From Jatrophihabitans endophyticus (GTDB lineage: Bacteria > Actinomycetota > Actinomycetes > Mycobacteriales > Jatrophihabitantaceae), in assembly GCF_900129455.1 (NCBI RefSeq), contig NZ_FQVU01000005.1:186001-250000 (forward strand): DNA of 64,000 nucleotides, given 5' to 3'. Position 1 is the first letter of the stretch, and each line of letters starts with the position of its first letter. Positions 26,912-35,272 of this stretch are shown piece after piece. The notes beneath the pieces are model-generated. The model had not been told where the DNA came from and made no database searches. It was given only the letters and a program-made list of their open reading frames with translations. A program made the position numbers and the translations under genes.

Positions 26912-28233
26912 GCGACACGTCCGAGCAGGTCGACCCGCCCGACGCCCCGGCCGAGGACGTCCCGCAGCCGGAGGCCGCGACCGAGCAGGCCCGCACGCTG
27001 CGGGCACTGCTGCGCCGGCAGGCCGTCGACACCCGTCCGCTCGCCATCCCCGCCTACCGCCGGCTGCTCGTCGGGCAGGGGACGTCGTTCATCGGCTCGA
27101 TGCTGACGCAGGTCGCCGTGCCGGTGCAGGTGTACGCCGTCTCGCACTCCTCCTTCTACGTCGGCCTCGTCGGGCTCGCGGGGCTCGTCCCGATCGTCGT
27201 GTTCGGCCTCTACGGCGGCGCGATCGCCGACGCGGTCGATCGCCGCACGCTCTACCTCTGGTCGTCGGTGCTGTCGTGGGTCGTCACCCTCGCCCTGCTC
27301 ACGCAGACGCTCGCGGGGCTCGACAACGTCGGCGTCATCCTCGCGCTGGTGGCGGTGCAGTCCGGGGCGTTCGCGGTGGCCTCGTCGGCCCGCGGCGCGA
27401 TCATCCCGCGGCTCGTCCCGACCGACCTCGTCGCCTCGGCCAACACGCTCAACTTCACCGTCGGCAACGTGGGGCAGGTGGTGGGCCCGCTGCTCGCCGG
27501 CGTGCTGGTGACGCTGCCGAGCGGGTTCGCCGTCGCCTACGGCGTCGACGCCGTGCTGTTCACCGCGGCGCTGTACTCGGTGCTCCGGCTGCCGTCCATC
27601 CGCCCGGACGGGACCGGGCAACGGCTGGGCCTGCGCTCGGTGGCCGAGGGGCTCGCGTTCATCGCGACCCGGCCGGTGCTGCTGATGTCGTTCTTCGTCG
27701 ACATCGTGGCGATGGTGCTGGCGATGCCCCGCGCGCTCTTCCCGGAGGTCGCCGACGACCGCTTCGGCGGCAACGTGGGGCCGCTCTACGCCGCGATCGC
27801 GATCGGCGCCGTCATCGCCGGCCTGGGCAGCGGGTGGATCGGCCGGGTCCGCCGGCAGGGCGTCGCGCTGACCTTCGCCATCGTCGGCTGGGGGACGGCG
27901 GTGGCGCTGTCGGGGCTGGCCCACCACCTGTGGCTGGCCGTGGCGCTGCTCGCCGTCGCCGGCGCCGCCGATCTCGTCAGCGCCGTCTACCGGCAGACGA
28001 TCCTGCAGACCTACGCCCCGGACGAGATGCGCGGGCGCATGCAGGGCGTCTTCATCGCCGTCGTCGCGGGCGGCCCGCGGCTCGGTGACCTCCGCGCGGG
28101 CGGGACCGCGGCCGCGACGTCACCGATGTTCTCGTGGGTGGGCGGCGGTCTCGCGTGCGTCGCCGTGGTCGCGGTGGCCGGCGTGGCCGTCCGCTCGTTC
28201 TGGCATTACGACGCGCAGGCCCCCCTCTCCTGA
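26908..28233 (+). CDS. MFS transporter, EntS-like
   Basis: A 441-residue membrane protein: a charged N-terminal 45 residues rich in Pro, Glu and Ala, then about 12 hydrophobic segments beginning IPAYRRLLVGQGTSFIGSMLTQVAVPVQVY, a typical start of the actinobacterial enterobactin-exporter-like MFS group. The loop GAIADAVDRRTLYLW is the conserved cytoplasmic motif. GTG start overlaps pdxH stop by GTGA, so it is coupled to vitamin B6 synthesis genes, though a functional link is unproven. Substrate unknown. It ends at a strong palindrome. Confidence 0.88.
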   Translation: MSDTSEQVDPPDAPAEDVPQPEAATEQARTLRALLRRQAVDTRPLAIPAYRRLLVGQGTSFIGSMLTQVAVPVQVYAVSHSSFYVGLVGLAGLVPIVVFGLYGGAIADAVDRRTLYLWSSVLSWVVTLALLTQTLAGLDNVGVILALVAVQSGAFAVASSARGAIIPRLVPTDLVASANTLNFTVGNVGQVVGPLLAGVLVTLPSGFAVAYGVDAVLFTAALYSVLRLPSIRPDGTGQRLGLRSVAEGLAFIATRPVLLMSFFVDIVAMVLAMPRALFPEVADDRFGGNVGPLYAAIAIGAVIAGLGSGWIGRVRRQGVALTFAIVGWGTAVALSGLAHHLWLAVALLAVAGAADLVSAVYRQTILQTYAPDEMRGRMQGVFIAVVAGGPRLGDLRAGGTAAATSPMFSWVGGGLACVAVVAVAGVAVRSFWHYDAQAPLS

Positions 28234-28237
28234 CCGT

Positions 28238-28295
28238 CTTCCTCGGCGAGTTGGTTGATCAACAGGCCTGTTGATCAACCAACTCGCCGAGGAAG
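28238..28295. terminator. Perfect 58-bp palindrome between convergent genes
   Basis: Every position from 28238 to 28295 pairs with its mirror about the centre 28266/28267; each arm is 29 bases, the left beginning CTTCCTCGGCGAG and the centre AACAGGCCTGTT. It begins five bases after the MFS stop and ends 20 before the bioB stop. As RNA it forms a very stable hairpin with a GGCC loop, so a bidirectional terminator is the simple reading. It is unusually long and exact, and so may be a repeat-family member. Confidence 0.8.
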
Positions 28296-28314
28296 CGGGG
28301 GCGGGGTGTGCGCG

Positions 28315-29367
28315 TCAGGCGTTGGGGGCGACCTGCGTGCCCGCGCCGCGCTGCCGCGACACCGGTCGGGACGAGGCCGCCGTCGGGTCGGCGCCGAGCA
28401 CCTCGAAGCCGGCGTCGGCGATCATCTCGAGGTCGGCGGCGGCGGCCTGGCCCTCGCTCGTGAGGTAGTCGCCGAGGAACAGCGAGTTGGCGAGGTGCAG
28501 CGCGAGCGCCTGCTGCGAGCGCAGGTGCATCTCCCGCCCACCGGCCATGCGTACCTCGCTCGCCGGCGCAGCCAGCCGCACCATCGCGAGGATGCGCAGG
28601 CAGCGCGCCGGGGTGAGCGTCCATTCCTGCGACAGCGGCGTGCCCTCGAACGGCATCAGGAAGTTGACCGGGATCGAGTCGCTCGACAGCTCGCGCAGGG
28701 CGAAGACGGCGTCGACGACCTCGTCGTCGGTCTCGCCCATGCCCACGATGAGCCCGGAGCAGGGCGAGAGGCCGGCCTGCTTGGCGTGCTCGACGGTCCG
28801 GACGCGGTCGGCGTACTCGTGCGTCGTGCAGATGTCGCCGTAGCGGGACTCGCTGGTGTTGATGTTGTGGTTGTAGGCGTCGACCCCGGCGGCCTTGAGC
28901 TGCTCGGCCTGCCCGTCGGACAGGATGCCCAGGCACGCGCAGACCTCGGCCTGCGGGTGCTGCTCCTTGAGCTCGGAGACCATCGCCCCGACGCGGTCGA
29001 TGTCGCGCTGGTGCGGGCCGCGGCCGCTGGCCACCAGGCAGACCCGCGACGCCCCGCCGTCGAGGCCGAGCTTCGCCTGCCGGATCGCCTCGTCCTGCGC
29101 GAGCCAGGTGTACTTGAGGACCTCGGCCTCGGAGCCGCGCCGCTGCGAGCAGTAGAAGCAGTCCTCGGGGCACAGCCCGGACTTGAGGTTGACCAGGTAG
29201 TTGACCTTGACCGTGTTGCCGAAGTGCTTGCGCCGCACCCGGCCGGCGGCGGCGACGAGATCGAGCAGGTCGTCGTCGGAGGACCGCAGGACGTCCAGGG
29301 CCTCGTCCCTGGTCAGCGAGTCCCCGGCGAGGATGCGTTCGGCGAGGTCGGCGTACTGGCTCGGCAT
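28315..29367 (-). CDS. bioB: Biotin synthase
   Basis: A 350-residue radical SAM enzyme that inserts sulfur into dethiobiotin. The 4Fe-4S cluster motif is CPEDCFYC near residue 66, followed by the [15 protein letters not shown] segment; [15 protein letters not shown] and [15 protein letters not shown] are also family signatures, and the late Arg in [23 protein letters not shown] belongs to the 2Fe-2S site region. ATG 29367. No other biotin genes are in the window. The last 25 residues (after [10 protein letters not shown]) are a Ser/Arg/Gln-rich tail not needed for activity. Confidence 0.97.
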   Translation of the reverse strand: MPSQYADLAERILAGDSLTRDEALDVLRSSDDDLLDLVAAAGRVRRKHFGNTVKVNYLVNLKSGLCPEDCFYCSQRRGSEAEVLKYTWLAQDEAIRQAKLGLDGGASRVCLVASGRGPHQRDIDRVGAMVSELKEQHPQAEVCACLGILSDGQAEQLKAAGVDAYNHNINTSESRYGDICTTHEYADRVRTVEHAKQAGLSPCSGLIVGMGETDDEVVDAVFALRELSSDSIPVNFLMPFEGTPLSQEWTLTPARCLRILAMVRLAAPASEVRMAGGREMHLRSQQALALHLANSLFLGDYLTSEGQAAAADLEMIADAGFEVLGADPTAASSRPVSRQRGAGTQVAPNA

Positions 29368-29426
29368 GGCCTGGAGCCTATCGACCGCAGGTGTGGCGGC
29401 GCGGTGGTGGGACTAGCGTCACCGGC

Positions 29427-30320
29427 ATGGCCCTCACCGGCACGCAGTGGACGATCTCGGCCGGCGACCACGTCGCCACGGTGGTCGAGGTCGGTGCCGG
29501 CCTGCGCGGGTACACGGTCGGCGGCACCGCGGTCACGTGCGGCTACGGCGAGGACGAGCTGCCGCCTAAAGGCTGCGGCATCACGCTCGTCCCCTGGCCG
29601 AACCGGATCGCCGGCGGCCGCTACACCTTCGACGGTGCCGCCCAACAGCTCGGGCTCACCGAGCCCGACGCCGGCAACGCGATCCACGGGCTCGGTCGGT
29701 GGGAGCGATGGACGCCGGTGCGTCAGGACGCCGGCGTGCTCACGCTCGGCCTCGACGTCGTGCCGCAGAAGGGCTACCCGTTCCAGATCCACGCCGAGGT
29801 CACCTACGCCGTCCACGCCGAGCACGGGCTGACGGTCACGCTCGCGGCCCGCAACGTCGGGCGCGGCCGGGCCCCCTTCGGTGCCGGATCGCACCCCTAC
29901 CTCGCCACCCGCGGCCACGAGCTGGCCGACGTCACGCTGACGCTGCCGGCGACCGAGGTGCTCGTCGTCGACGAGCACCAGATCCCGGTCGGCTCGCGCC
30001 CGCTGTCGGAGGACGACGACTACCGCGCCGGCCGCGTCCTCGGCCGGCACCGCTTCGACGACGGCTTCACCGGTCTGCAGCCGGTCGACGGCCGCGGCAC
30101 CGCCGAGGTGCGGACGCCGTCGGGTGGCGCGCGGTTGTGGTTCGACGAGACGTTCGGCTTCCTGCAGGTCTACACGCTCGCCGACCTCACCCCGGGGCAG
30201 CACGGCGTGGCCGTCGAGCCGATGACCTGCGCGCCGAACGCCTTCAACTCCGGCGCCGGGTTGCTCGTCCTCGAACCGGGCGACGAGTGGACGGGCAGCT
30301 GGGGCATCCAGCCGCTGTGA
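29427..30320 (+). CDS. Aldose 1-epimerase family protein
   Basis: A 297-residue galactose-mutarotase fold protein, interconverting alpha and beta anomers of a hexose. The family landmarks are NRIAGGRYTFDG, AIHGLGRWERW (catalytic His region), GSHPYL (second catalytic His) and VAVEPMTCAPNAFNSGAGLLVLEPGDEWTGSW with the catalytic Glu in EPM. Cytoplasmic, no signal. ATG 29427 gives a standard start; the upstream extension lacks support. Divergent from bioB by 59 bases and convergent with the TIGR03089 gene by four bases. Confidence 0.9.
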   Translation: MALTGTQWTISAGDHVATVVEVGAGLRGYTVGGTAVTCGYGEDELPPKGCGITLVPWPNRIAGGRYTFDGAAQQLGLTEPDAGNAIHGLGRWERWTPVRQDAGVLTLGLDVVPQKGYPFQIHAEVTYAVHAEHGLTVTLAARNVGRGRAPFGAGSHPYLATRGHELADVTLTLPATEVLVVDEHQIPVGSRPLSEDDDYRAGRVLGRHRFDDGFTGLQPVDGRGTAEVRTPSGGARLWFDETFGFLQVYTLADLTPGQHGVAVEPMTCAPNAFNSGAGLLVLEPGDEWTGSWGIQPL

Positions 30321-30324
30321 CGCC

Positions 30325-31044
30325 TCAGGCGCGGGCGGTGATCCGCTCCTGCTCGGCACGGCGGTCGAGGACCGCCGCGTCGGCGTTGCGCACGACGACG
30401 ACGGACCCGCCGATCGCGAGCGGCACCAGCACGGTGTGCAGCCAGGTCTCGGCGTCCGTCGCGTCGCCGGCGGTGACGAGCAGCCGGCCGCCGTCGGCCA
30501 GACCGAGCTCGGCGGCGCGGGCGCCGGCGCGGGTCATCGCCGCGGCACGGGTCTCGTCGGCCGTGTACGGGTCGTCACCGGTGGCCGGGAGCAGGATGCC
30601 GGCCCACGCGTCGCCCTGCGGCCGGACGGCGGCCACGTAGTCGGTGCCGCCGCCGGGGACGTCGTCGCGGAAGCCGAAGGCGGCGCGGTCGGGGTCGACG
30701 ACGTAGCGGTCGAGGGCGTCGGTCGTGGCCAGCGTGGCCGGTGTCGCGAAGGCGACGTCGGCGCTGCCGGAGTCGCGCACCGTCAGCCCGGCGGCGAGGC
30801 AGCCGAGCACGACGGGCACCGCGATCCAGTGCGCGGGCAGCGCGACGACCGCGGTGTCGCCGACGCCGAGCCCCAGCTCGTCGCCGAGCAGGTTGCGGGT
30901 CTTGGCGACCCAGTTCGCGAGCGACTTGCGCGACAGCTCCGAGCGCTCGCCGCTCGCCTCGTCGTAGTAGGTCACGAAGGGGCGGGACGCGTCCTCGCCG
31001 ACGAGCGTGGCGAACCGGCCCTCCGGCGTGCTCAGTTGATGCAC
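30325..31044 (-). CDS. TIGR03089 family protein
   Basis: About 239 residues of the actinobacterial TIGR03089 family, which resembles the N-terminal part of AMP-binding (acyl-adenylate) enzymes but is too short to hold the full adenylation domain. Landmarks: FVTYYDEASGERSELS, ANWVAKTRNLLGDELGLGVGD, VALPAHWIAVPVVLGCLAAGLTV. The GTG at 31044 is the first start in frame and overlaps the LCP stop by 13 bases. It probably belongs to the LCP operon; M. tuberculosis has the same pairing (Rv3267-Rv3268). Function unknown. Confidence 0.83.
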   Translation of the reverse strand: MHQLSTPEGRFATLVGEDASRPFVTYYDEASGERSELSRKSLANWVAKTRNLLGDELGLGVGDTAVVALPAHWIAVPVVLGCLAAGLTVRDSGSADVAFATPATLATTDALDRYVVDPDRAAFGFRDDVPGGGTDYVAAVRPQGDAWAGILLPATGDDPYTADETRAAAMTRAGARAAELGLADGGRLLVTAGDATDAETWLHTVLVPLAIGGSVVVVRNADAAVLDRRAEQERITARA

Positions 31045-32234
31045 TTGGAGTCGATGGCGGTGCTCGAGGACGCCGACGGGCTCTTCGAGGCCGAGGAGGC
31101 GGTCGACGACGTCGAGCGCGACGTCGTCGACGAGGCCGACTTCTTGCTCGACTCGTCGGTCTTGCCGATCACCTTGGCCACGAAGCGCTTGACCTTCTTC
31201 GGGCTCGCGGTGCCGTCGTCGGCCACCGGGATCGTCTTGCCGACGATGTTGTTGGCGGTGAGGTTCTCGAGCTGGCGGGCGAGGTCGAGCAGATCGAGGT
31301 CGTTGTCGAAGTACACCGAACGCTTCAGCGCGTCGCCGATCTGGCGCAGCTTGAACAGGATGCCGACGGACGCGACCTGCCGGAACGCCGAGGTGAGGAA
31401 GTACTGCTGGCGCTTCACGCGGTCGAAGTCGCCGCGCGGCAGGCCGTGGCGCTGCCGCACGAACTCCAGCGCCGTCTTGCCCTCGATGACGTGCTTGCCC
31501 TTGGACAGGTGCAGCCCCGACCCGCCGTCCTCGCCGCGCGCGACGTTGGTCTTGTGGCGGTCGTCGACGTCGTTGCACAGGTTGATGGGCACGCCGCCGA
31601 TGGCGGTGCTGAGGCGGTAGAAGCCGAGGAGGTCGATCTGCACGTAGTGGTCGATGCTCAGCCCGGTGAACTTGGTGACGGTCTTGAGCAGCAGGTTGGC
31701 GCCGGCCTTGCGGGCCTCGGCCACCGAGGCGCCCTTGCCACGCGCCTCGCTGTAGGCGAGTGCGTAGGGCGCGTTGAGCTTGTTCGTGCCGTACCCGTCG
31801 GGCACGTCGACCATGGTGTCGCGCGGCAGCGAGATCAGCGTCGCGCGCGAACCGTCGGCGGGCACGTGGACGATCATCATCGTGTCGGTGGCCAGGCTGC
31901 CGCCGTCGCGACCGACGTGCAGCTCCTTGACCTCCTTGTCGCTCATGTTGGAGCGATCGTCGTTGCCGACGACGAAGATGTTCTGGTCCTGGCCGTCGAT
32001 GTCGGGCTCGTCGGCCGTCCTGGCCTTGGCGCCGACGCTGACGTCGAGGCGGGAGACGTTGTTGTCGAGGTCGCGGTACTGATACCAGGTGTATCCGGCG
32101 ACCAGCAGCAGCCCGATCGAGACGATGGAGCCGACGACGCGGCCGATGGGACGCACGGCGTGCAGGCCGCTCGGCCGGCCACCGCGATGCCGACCACGGG
32201 GATCGAGATGCGGCGGGAGTTCCTGGGACGACAC
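31032..32234 (-). CDS. LCP (LytR-CpsA-Psr) cell wall ligase with Ser-rich tail
   Basis: A 400-residue membrane-anchored LCP protein that would attach arabinogalactan or another glycopolymer to peptidoglycan. One membrane segment near residues 35-52 (VVGSIVSIGLLLVAGYTWY), then the LCP domain: DTMMIVHVPADGSRATLISLPRDT with the catalytic Arg/Asp set, NLLLKTVTKFTGLSIDHYVQIDL, and EGKTALEFVRQRHGLPRGDFDRVKRQQ. A Ser/Thr/Lys-rich tail ends in KCIN, so the penultimate residues hold a lone Cys. ATG 32234. Sits 78 bases after a second LCP gene. Confidence 0.93.
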   Translation of the reverse strand: MSSQELPPHLDPRGRHRGGRPSGLHAVRPIGRVVGSIVSIGLLLVAGYTWYQYRDLDNNVSRLDVSVGAKARTADEPDIDGQDQNIFVVGNDDRSNMSDKEVKELHVGRDGGSLATDTMMIVHVPADGSRATLISLPRDTMVDVPDGYGTNKLNAPYALAYSEARGKGASVAEARKAGANLLLKTVTKFTGLSIDHYVQIDLLGFYRLSTAIGGVPINLCNDVDDRHKTNVARGEDGGSGLHLSKGKHVIEGKTALEFVRQRHGLPRGDFDRVKRQQYFLTSAFRQVASVGILFKLRQIGDALKRSVYFDNDLDLLDLARQLENLTANNIVGKTIPVADDGTASPKKVKRFVAKVIGKTDESSKKSASSTTSRSTSSTASSASKSPSASSSTAIDSKCIN

Positions 32235-32312
32235 CGGGACACCGTACAGATGCAGTCCGTGTGAAGGTGCTGAGCCGCTCGGCGGGTTCTCGGGCCCGCG
32301 TCGTCGGACGGC

Positions 32313-33806
32313 TCAGTCGATGCAGGTCAGGGCGTCGGTGTCGCTGTCGGTCGCCCGGTCGCCCGAGGTGCTGCCCGACGCCGTCGCCGAGCCGGTGGGG
32401 CGCGTGTCCGCCGGCCGGGCGACGCCCTTGACCATCACGCCGTTGCCCCCGACGACGAGGGTGACGCGCGTGACGTCGGGGGTTGCGACCGCCTTGGCCT
32501 TCGGCACGGCGGCGAGGACGGCCTTGGCCTGCGCCTCGCGCCCCGGCGGGTACTGCACGGTGGTCTTGGCCGTCTTCGACGCGGAGTCGACGGTGTCGAC
32601 CCTGAACCCCAGGCGCGTGAGCCCGGTCGCGTTGCGGGCGGCGAGCCGCGGGGTCTCGGTGCCGTTGAGGACGTCGACGGTCACGCTCCGCGGCGCGGCG
32701 GCCTTGGCGCGGGCCAGCGCGTCGTCGTTCTTGCCCTCGAGCTGGGCGAGGAAGGCCGGCAGCGCCTTGCGGTTGACCTCGATGATCGAGGTCTCGACGC
32801 CGTCGGGGTAGATGAGCTTCGGGCCGTTGTTGGGGATGGTCGCGAAGTCGATCTTGCCGGCCGTCAGCGACTGGAACTGCCGGGCCAGGCCCAGCAGGTC
32901 GAGGTCGGGATCGGTGAGCAGCGACGAGCCGATGGCCTTGAGCAGGTCGCGCATCTTGAACGGGTTGAGCAGCGTGCCCGCGGACGTGATCTTGGTGAAC
33001 GCGGCCTTGAGGAAGTACTGCTGGCGCTTGACCCGGTCGAGATCGCCGTGGGGCAGCCCGTGGCGCTGTCGCACGAACGCGAGCGCCTGCTTGCCCTCGA
33101 TGACCGAAACGCCCTTGGGCAGGTCGATGCCCGAGAACCCGCGACGGGTGCCGTCGGTCTCGGTGGTCTTGTTCTGCGCGTTCTTGAGGCAGACCTCGAC
33201 GCCGCCGATGGCCTCGCTGATGCGGTAGAAGCCGAGCAGGTTGACCTGCATGTAGTGGTCGATCTTGACGCCGATCAGGGTCTGGATCGTCTTGACGGTG
33301 GCGAGGATGCCCGCGCTCTCGGCCGCGGTCTCGCCGCGACCCGCCGAGCGTGCGGCGTTGTAGGCGTCGGGATAGGCGGAGTTGAGCTTGCCGCGGCCGT
33401 GACCGGGGATCGTGACCCAGGCGTCGCGGGGGAACGAGACGAGCGTGGGACGCCCCTCGCCGTCGCCGGGGACGTGCAGCACCATCATCGTGTCGGCGTT
33501 GACCGTGGTGGTGTCGTGGCCGGTGTGCAGCGCGTCGAGCTCGGCGCGGGTGGCGCCGGCGCGGGTGTCGTTGCCGATGAGCAGGATGTTCTGCTGCGCA
33601 CCGTCGTGGTCGCCGCTGGCACCCGGCACGGGCGCGCCGTGGGGGATGTCGTCGGTGAAGTTCTGGAACGTGGCCCACGCGATGCCGCTCGCGACGAGGA
33701 CGACGAGCGAGACCGAGGCGAAGAAGGCGCGCACGCCGACCCGCATGCCCCAGGGCATCCCCGCGAGGCGGGGACCGGGGCGGCGGCGGGCGGCGGGGGC
33801 GGTCAT
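32313..33806 (-). CDS. LCP cell wall ligase with LytR_C domain
   Basis: A 497-residue LCP protein: membrane segment near residues 26-46, LCP domain with NADTMMVLHV, FPRDAWVTIPGHGRGKLNSAY and GKQALAFVRQRHGLPHGDLDRVKRQQYFL, then a LytR_C domain (SVTVDVLNGTETPRLAARNATGL, TTVQYPPGREAQAKAVLAAV) absent from the neighbour LCP. The end is TCID, again a C-terminal Cys. First gene of the LCP-LCP-TIGR03089 transcript; ATG 33806 is 168 bases from the divergent SpoIID gene. Likely role: linking wall polymers to peptidoglycan. Confidence 0.94.
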   Translation of the reverse strand: MTAPAARRRPGPRLAGMPWGMRVGVRAFFASVSLVVLVASGIAWATFQNFTDDIPHGAPVPGASGDHDGAQQNILLIGNDTRAGATRAELDALHTGHDTTTVNADTMMVLHVPGDGEGRPTLVSFPRDAWVTIPGHGRGKLNSAYPDAYNAARSAGRGETAAESAGILATVKTIQTLIGVKIDHYMQVNLLGFYRISEAIGGVEVCLKNAQNKTTETDGTRRGFSGIDLPKGVSVIEGKQALAFVRQRHGLPHGDLDRVKRQQYFLKAAFTKITSAGTLLNPFKMRDLLKAIGSSLLTDPDLDLLGLARQFQSLTAGKIDFATIPNNGPKLIYPDGVETSIIEVNRKALPAFLAQLEGKNDDALARAKAAAPRSVTVDVLNGTETPRLAARNATGLTRLGFRVDTVDSASKTAKTTVQYPPGREAQAKAVLAAVPKAKAVATPDVTRVTLVVGGNGVMVKGVARPADTRPTGSATASGSTSGDRATDSDTDALTCID

Positions 33807-33924
33807 CGCCTGCGAGGCTAGACGGCCGGACCGACAGATCCGGGCAGCCGGCGGGGCGGGTCGCGCGGTGGCCGCGGATCGGGTCCGCGGGTAAAGGTTC
33901 CCTTCGACCGGCCGTTAATCTAAC

Positions 33925-33935
33925 GTGAGACTCAC
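33925..33935. promoter_or_regulatory. GTGAG-A-CTCAC palindrome in the LCP/SpoIID divergent region
   Basis: An 11-base perfect inverted repeat in the 168-base divergent gap, just downstream of an AT-rich TTAATCTAAC stretch that is rare in this genome. A repressor site or part of the SpoIID promoter is possible. No regulator is assigned. Confidence 0.3.
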
Positions 33936-33974
33936 ATCGGCGTGTCGCCGACGAAACAAGTGAATCGAGTGCTA

Positions 33975-35210
33975 ATGAACCCGTTCCCCCGCCGGGTCCT
34001 TCGCACCGCCGCCACCCTCGCCGTGGCGACGGCCGGAACCGTCGTGCCCCTCGTCGTGTCGAGCGCCCCCGCCGACGCGATCACCCTCTCGCCGTCCGGC
34101 ACCGTGGTCGTCACCCTGCGCGGCAACGGCCACGGCCACGGCATGAGCCAGTACGGCGCCGAGGGCGCCGCCGGCAATGGGTTGTCCTACGGCAAGATCC
34201 TCGGCTTCTACTACCCGGGCACCACGCTGACGACGCTCGCGAAGTCGCAGATCCGGGTCCGGCTCAGCGGCTTCCCGGCCCGGACGACCGTCGCGGCGTA
34301 CTCCACCATCGCGGCGACCGGCGTCGGCACACTGCCGACGAGAGGGGTCGCCAAGTACCGCCTCGTCGCCTCGGGTTCCGGGCTTGCGCTGCAGCAGCTG
34401 AAGTCGGCCAAGGGCGCGACCTGGCGCACCTACCGCGGCAGGCTCGCCAACCGAACCGAGCTCTACCGCACGAACGGCTACTCCACCCGGCTCTACCGCA
34501 GCGACGGTTCGAGCGTGCGCTATATCGGCCGGCTGCGGGCGGTCCGTGCCGGCTCCGGGCTCTACACGGTGAACCGGGTGAGCCTCGACTCCTACACCGC
34601 GGGCGTCGTCCCCAGCGAGATGCCGGTCTCGTGGCGGGCACAGGCCGTGAACGCGCAGGCCGTCGCCGCGCGCACCTACGGCCGGTACGCCGTCGAGCAC
34701 CGCGCGACCGGCAGCGAGTACGACATCTGCGACACCACGCAGTGCCAGGTGTACGGGGGTCGCAAGCGCTACGACCGCGGCGGCCACGTCGTCGGCGGTG
34801 ACTACCAGCCGGCGGCCAAGGCCACGGCCAACCGCGTCCTGCGCTACCGCGGCAGCACCATCTTCGCCCAGTTCTCCGCCTCGAACGGCGGCTGGTCGGC
34901 GGGCGGCGGCCAGCCCTACCTCACGGCCCGCGCCGACCCCTACGACCCGAGCGCGGCCGGCAACCCCTACATCGACTACCGGCGCACCGTGTCGGTCCGG
35001 TCGCTGGCCTCCTACTTCGGGCTCGCGAAGGTGACCAAGCTGGCCGTCACCAAGCGCGACGGGCACGGCACCTGGGGCGGTCGCGTTCTCGCGGCGACAC
35101 TCACCGGGACGTCCTCGTCGGGCAAGGCGACCACGCGACGGGTCACCGGTTTCGACCTGCAGTACGCCATCGGCGCCGGTACGACGTGGTTCACAGTCCG
35201 CCGCGGGTAG
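33975..35210 (+). CDS. Secreted SpoIID/LytB domain protein
   Basis: A 411-residue exported protein. Signal peptide MNPFPRRVLRTAATLAVATAG...SSAPADA (cleavage near residue 33), then GNGHGHGMSQYGAEGAAGNGLSYGKIL, the start of SpoIID/LytB domains, and the core YTAGVVPSEMPVSWRAQAVNAQAVAARTYGRY whose Glu (SEM) is the catalytic acid of SpoIID lytic transglycosylases; SNGGWS is also conserved. It should cut or modify peptidoglycan outside the membrane. The frame opens at GTG 33942 but ATG 33975 gives the best signal peptide. Divergent from the LCP genes, so both may be cell-wall responsive. Confidence 0.9.
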   Translation: MNPFPRRVLRTAATLAVATAGTVVPLVVSSAPADAITLSPSGTVVVTLRGNGHGHGMSQYGAEGAAGNGLSYGKILGFYYPGTTLTTLAKSQIRVRLSGFPARTTVAAYSTIAATGVGTLPTRGVAKYRLVASGSGLALQQLKSAKGATWRTYRGRLANRTELYRTNGYSTRLYRSDGSSVRYIGRLRAVRAGSGLYTVNRVSLDSYTAGVVPSEMPVSWRAQAVNAQAVAARTYGRYAVEHRATGSEYDICDTTQCQVYGGRKRYDRGGHVVGGDYQPAAKATANRVLRYRGSTIFAQFSASNGGWSAGGGQPYLTARADPYDPSAAGNPYIDYRRTVSVRSLASYFGLAKVTKLAVTKRDGHGTWGGRVLAATLTGTSSSGKATTRRVTGFDLQYAIGAGTTWFTVRRG

Positions 35211-35236
35211 GTCCGCGCCGTCGCGTCCTGTGACAG

Positions 35237-35265
35237 GCTCTTCGTCCCGGCGGCGGACGAAGGGC
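35237..35265 (+). promoter_or_regulatory. Hairpin enclosing the manC ribosome-binding site
   Basis: GCTCTTCGTCC pairs with GGACGAAGGGC (one T-G pair, 7-base loop). The 3' arm contains GAAGGG, the only Shine-Dalgarno candidate for the guanylyltransferase ATG at 35273. It could also end the SpoIID transcript. The structure is read directly; control is inferred. Confidence 0.45.
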
Positions 35266-35272
35266 ACAGCAC

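Noticed and set aside
28234-28314. Riboswitch controlling bioB
   Set aside because: The palindrome is at the 3' end of bioB, not in its leader; the 59-base leader on the other side shows no structure.
30325-33678. A 1,117-codon minus-strand frame spanning the LCP genes
   Set aside because: Only its last 239 codons match a family (TIGR03089). The rest is Arg/Gly-rich and out of frame with two well-supported LCP genes.
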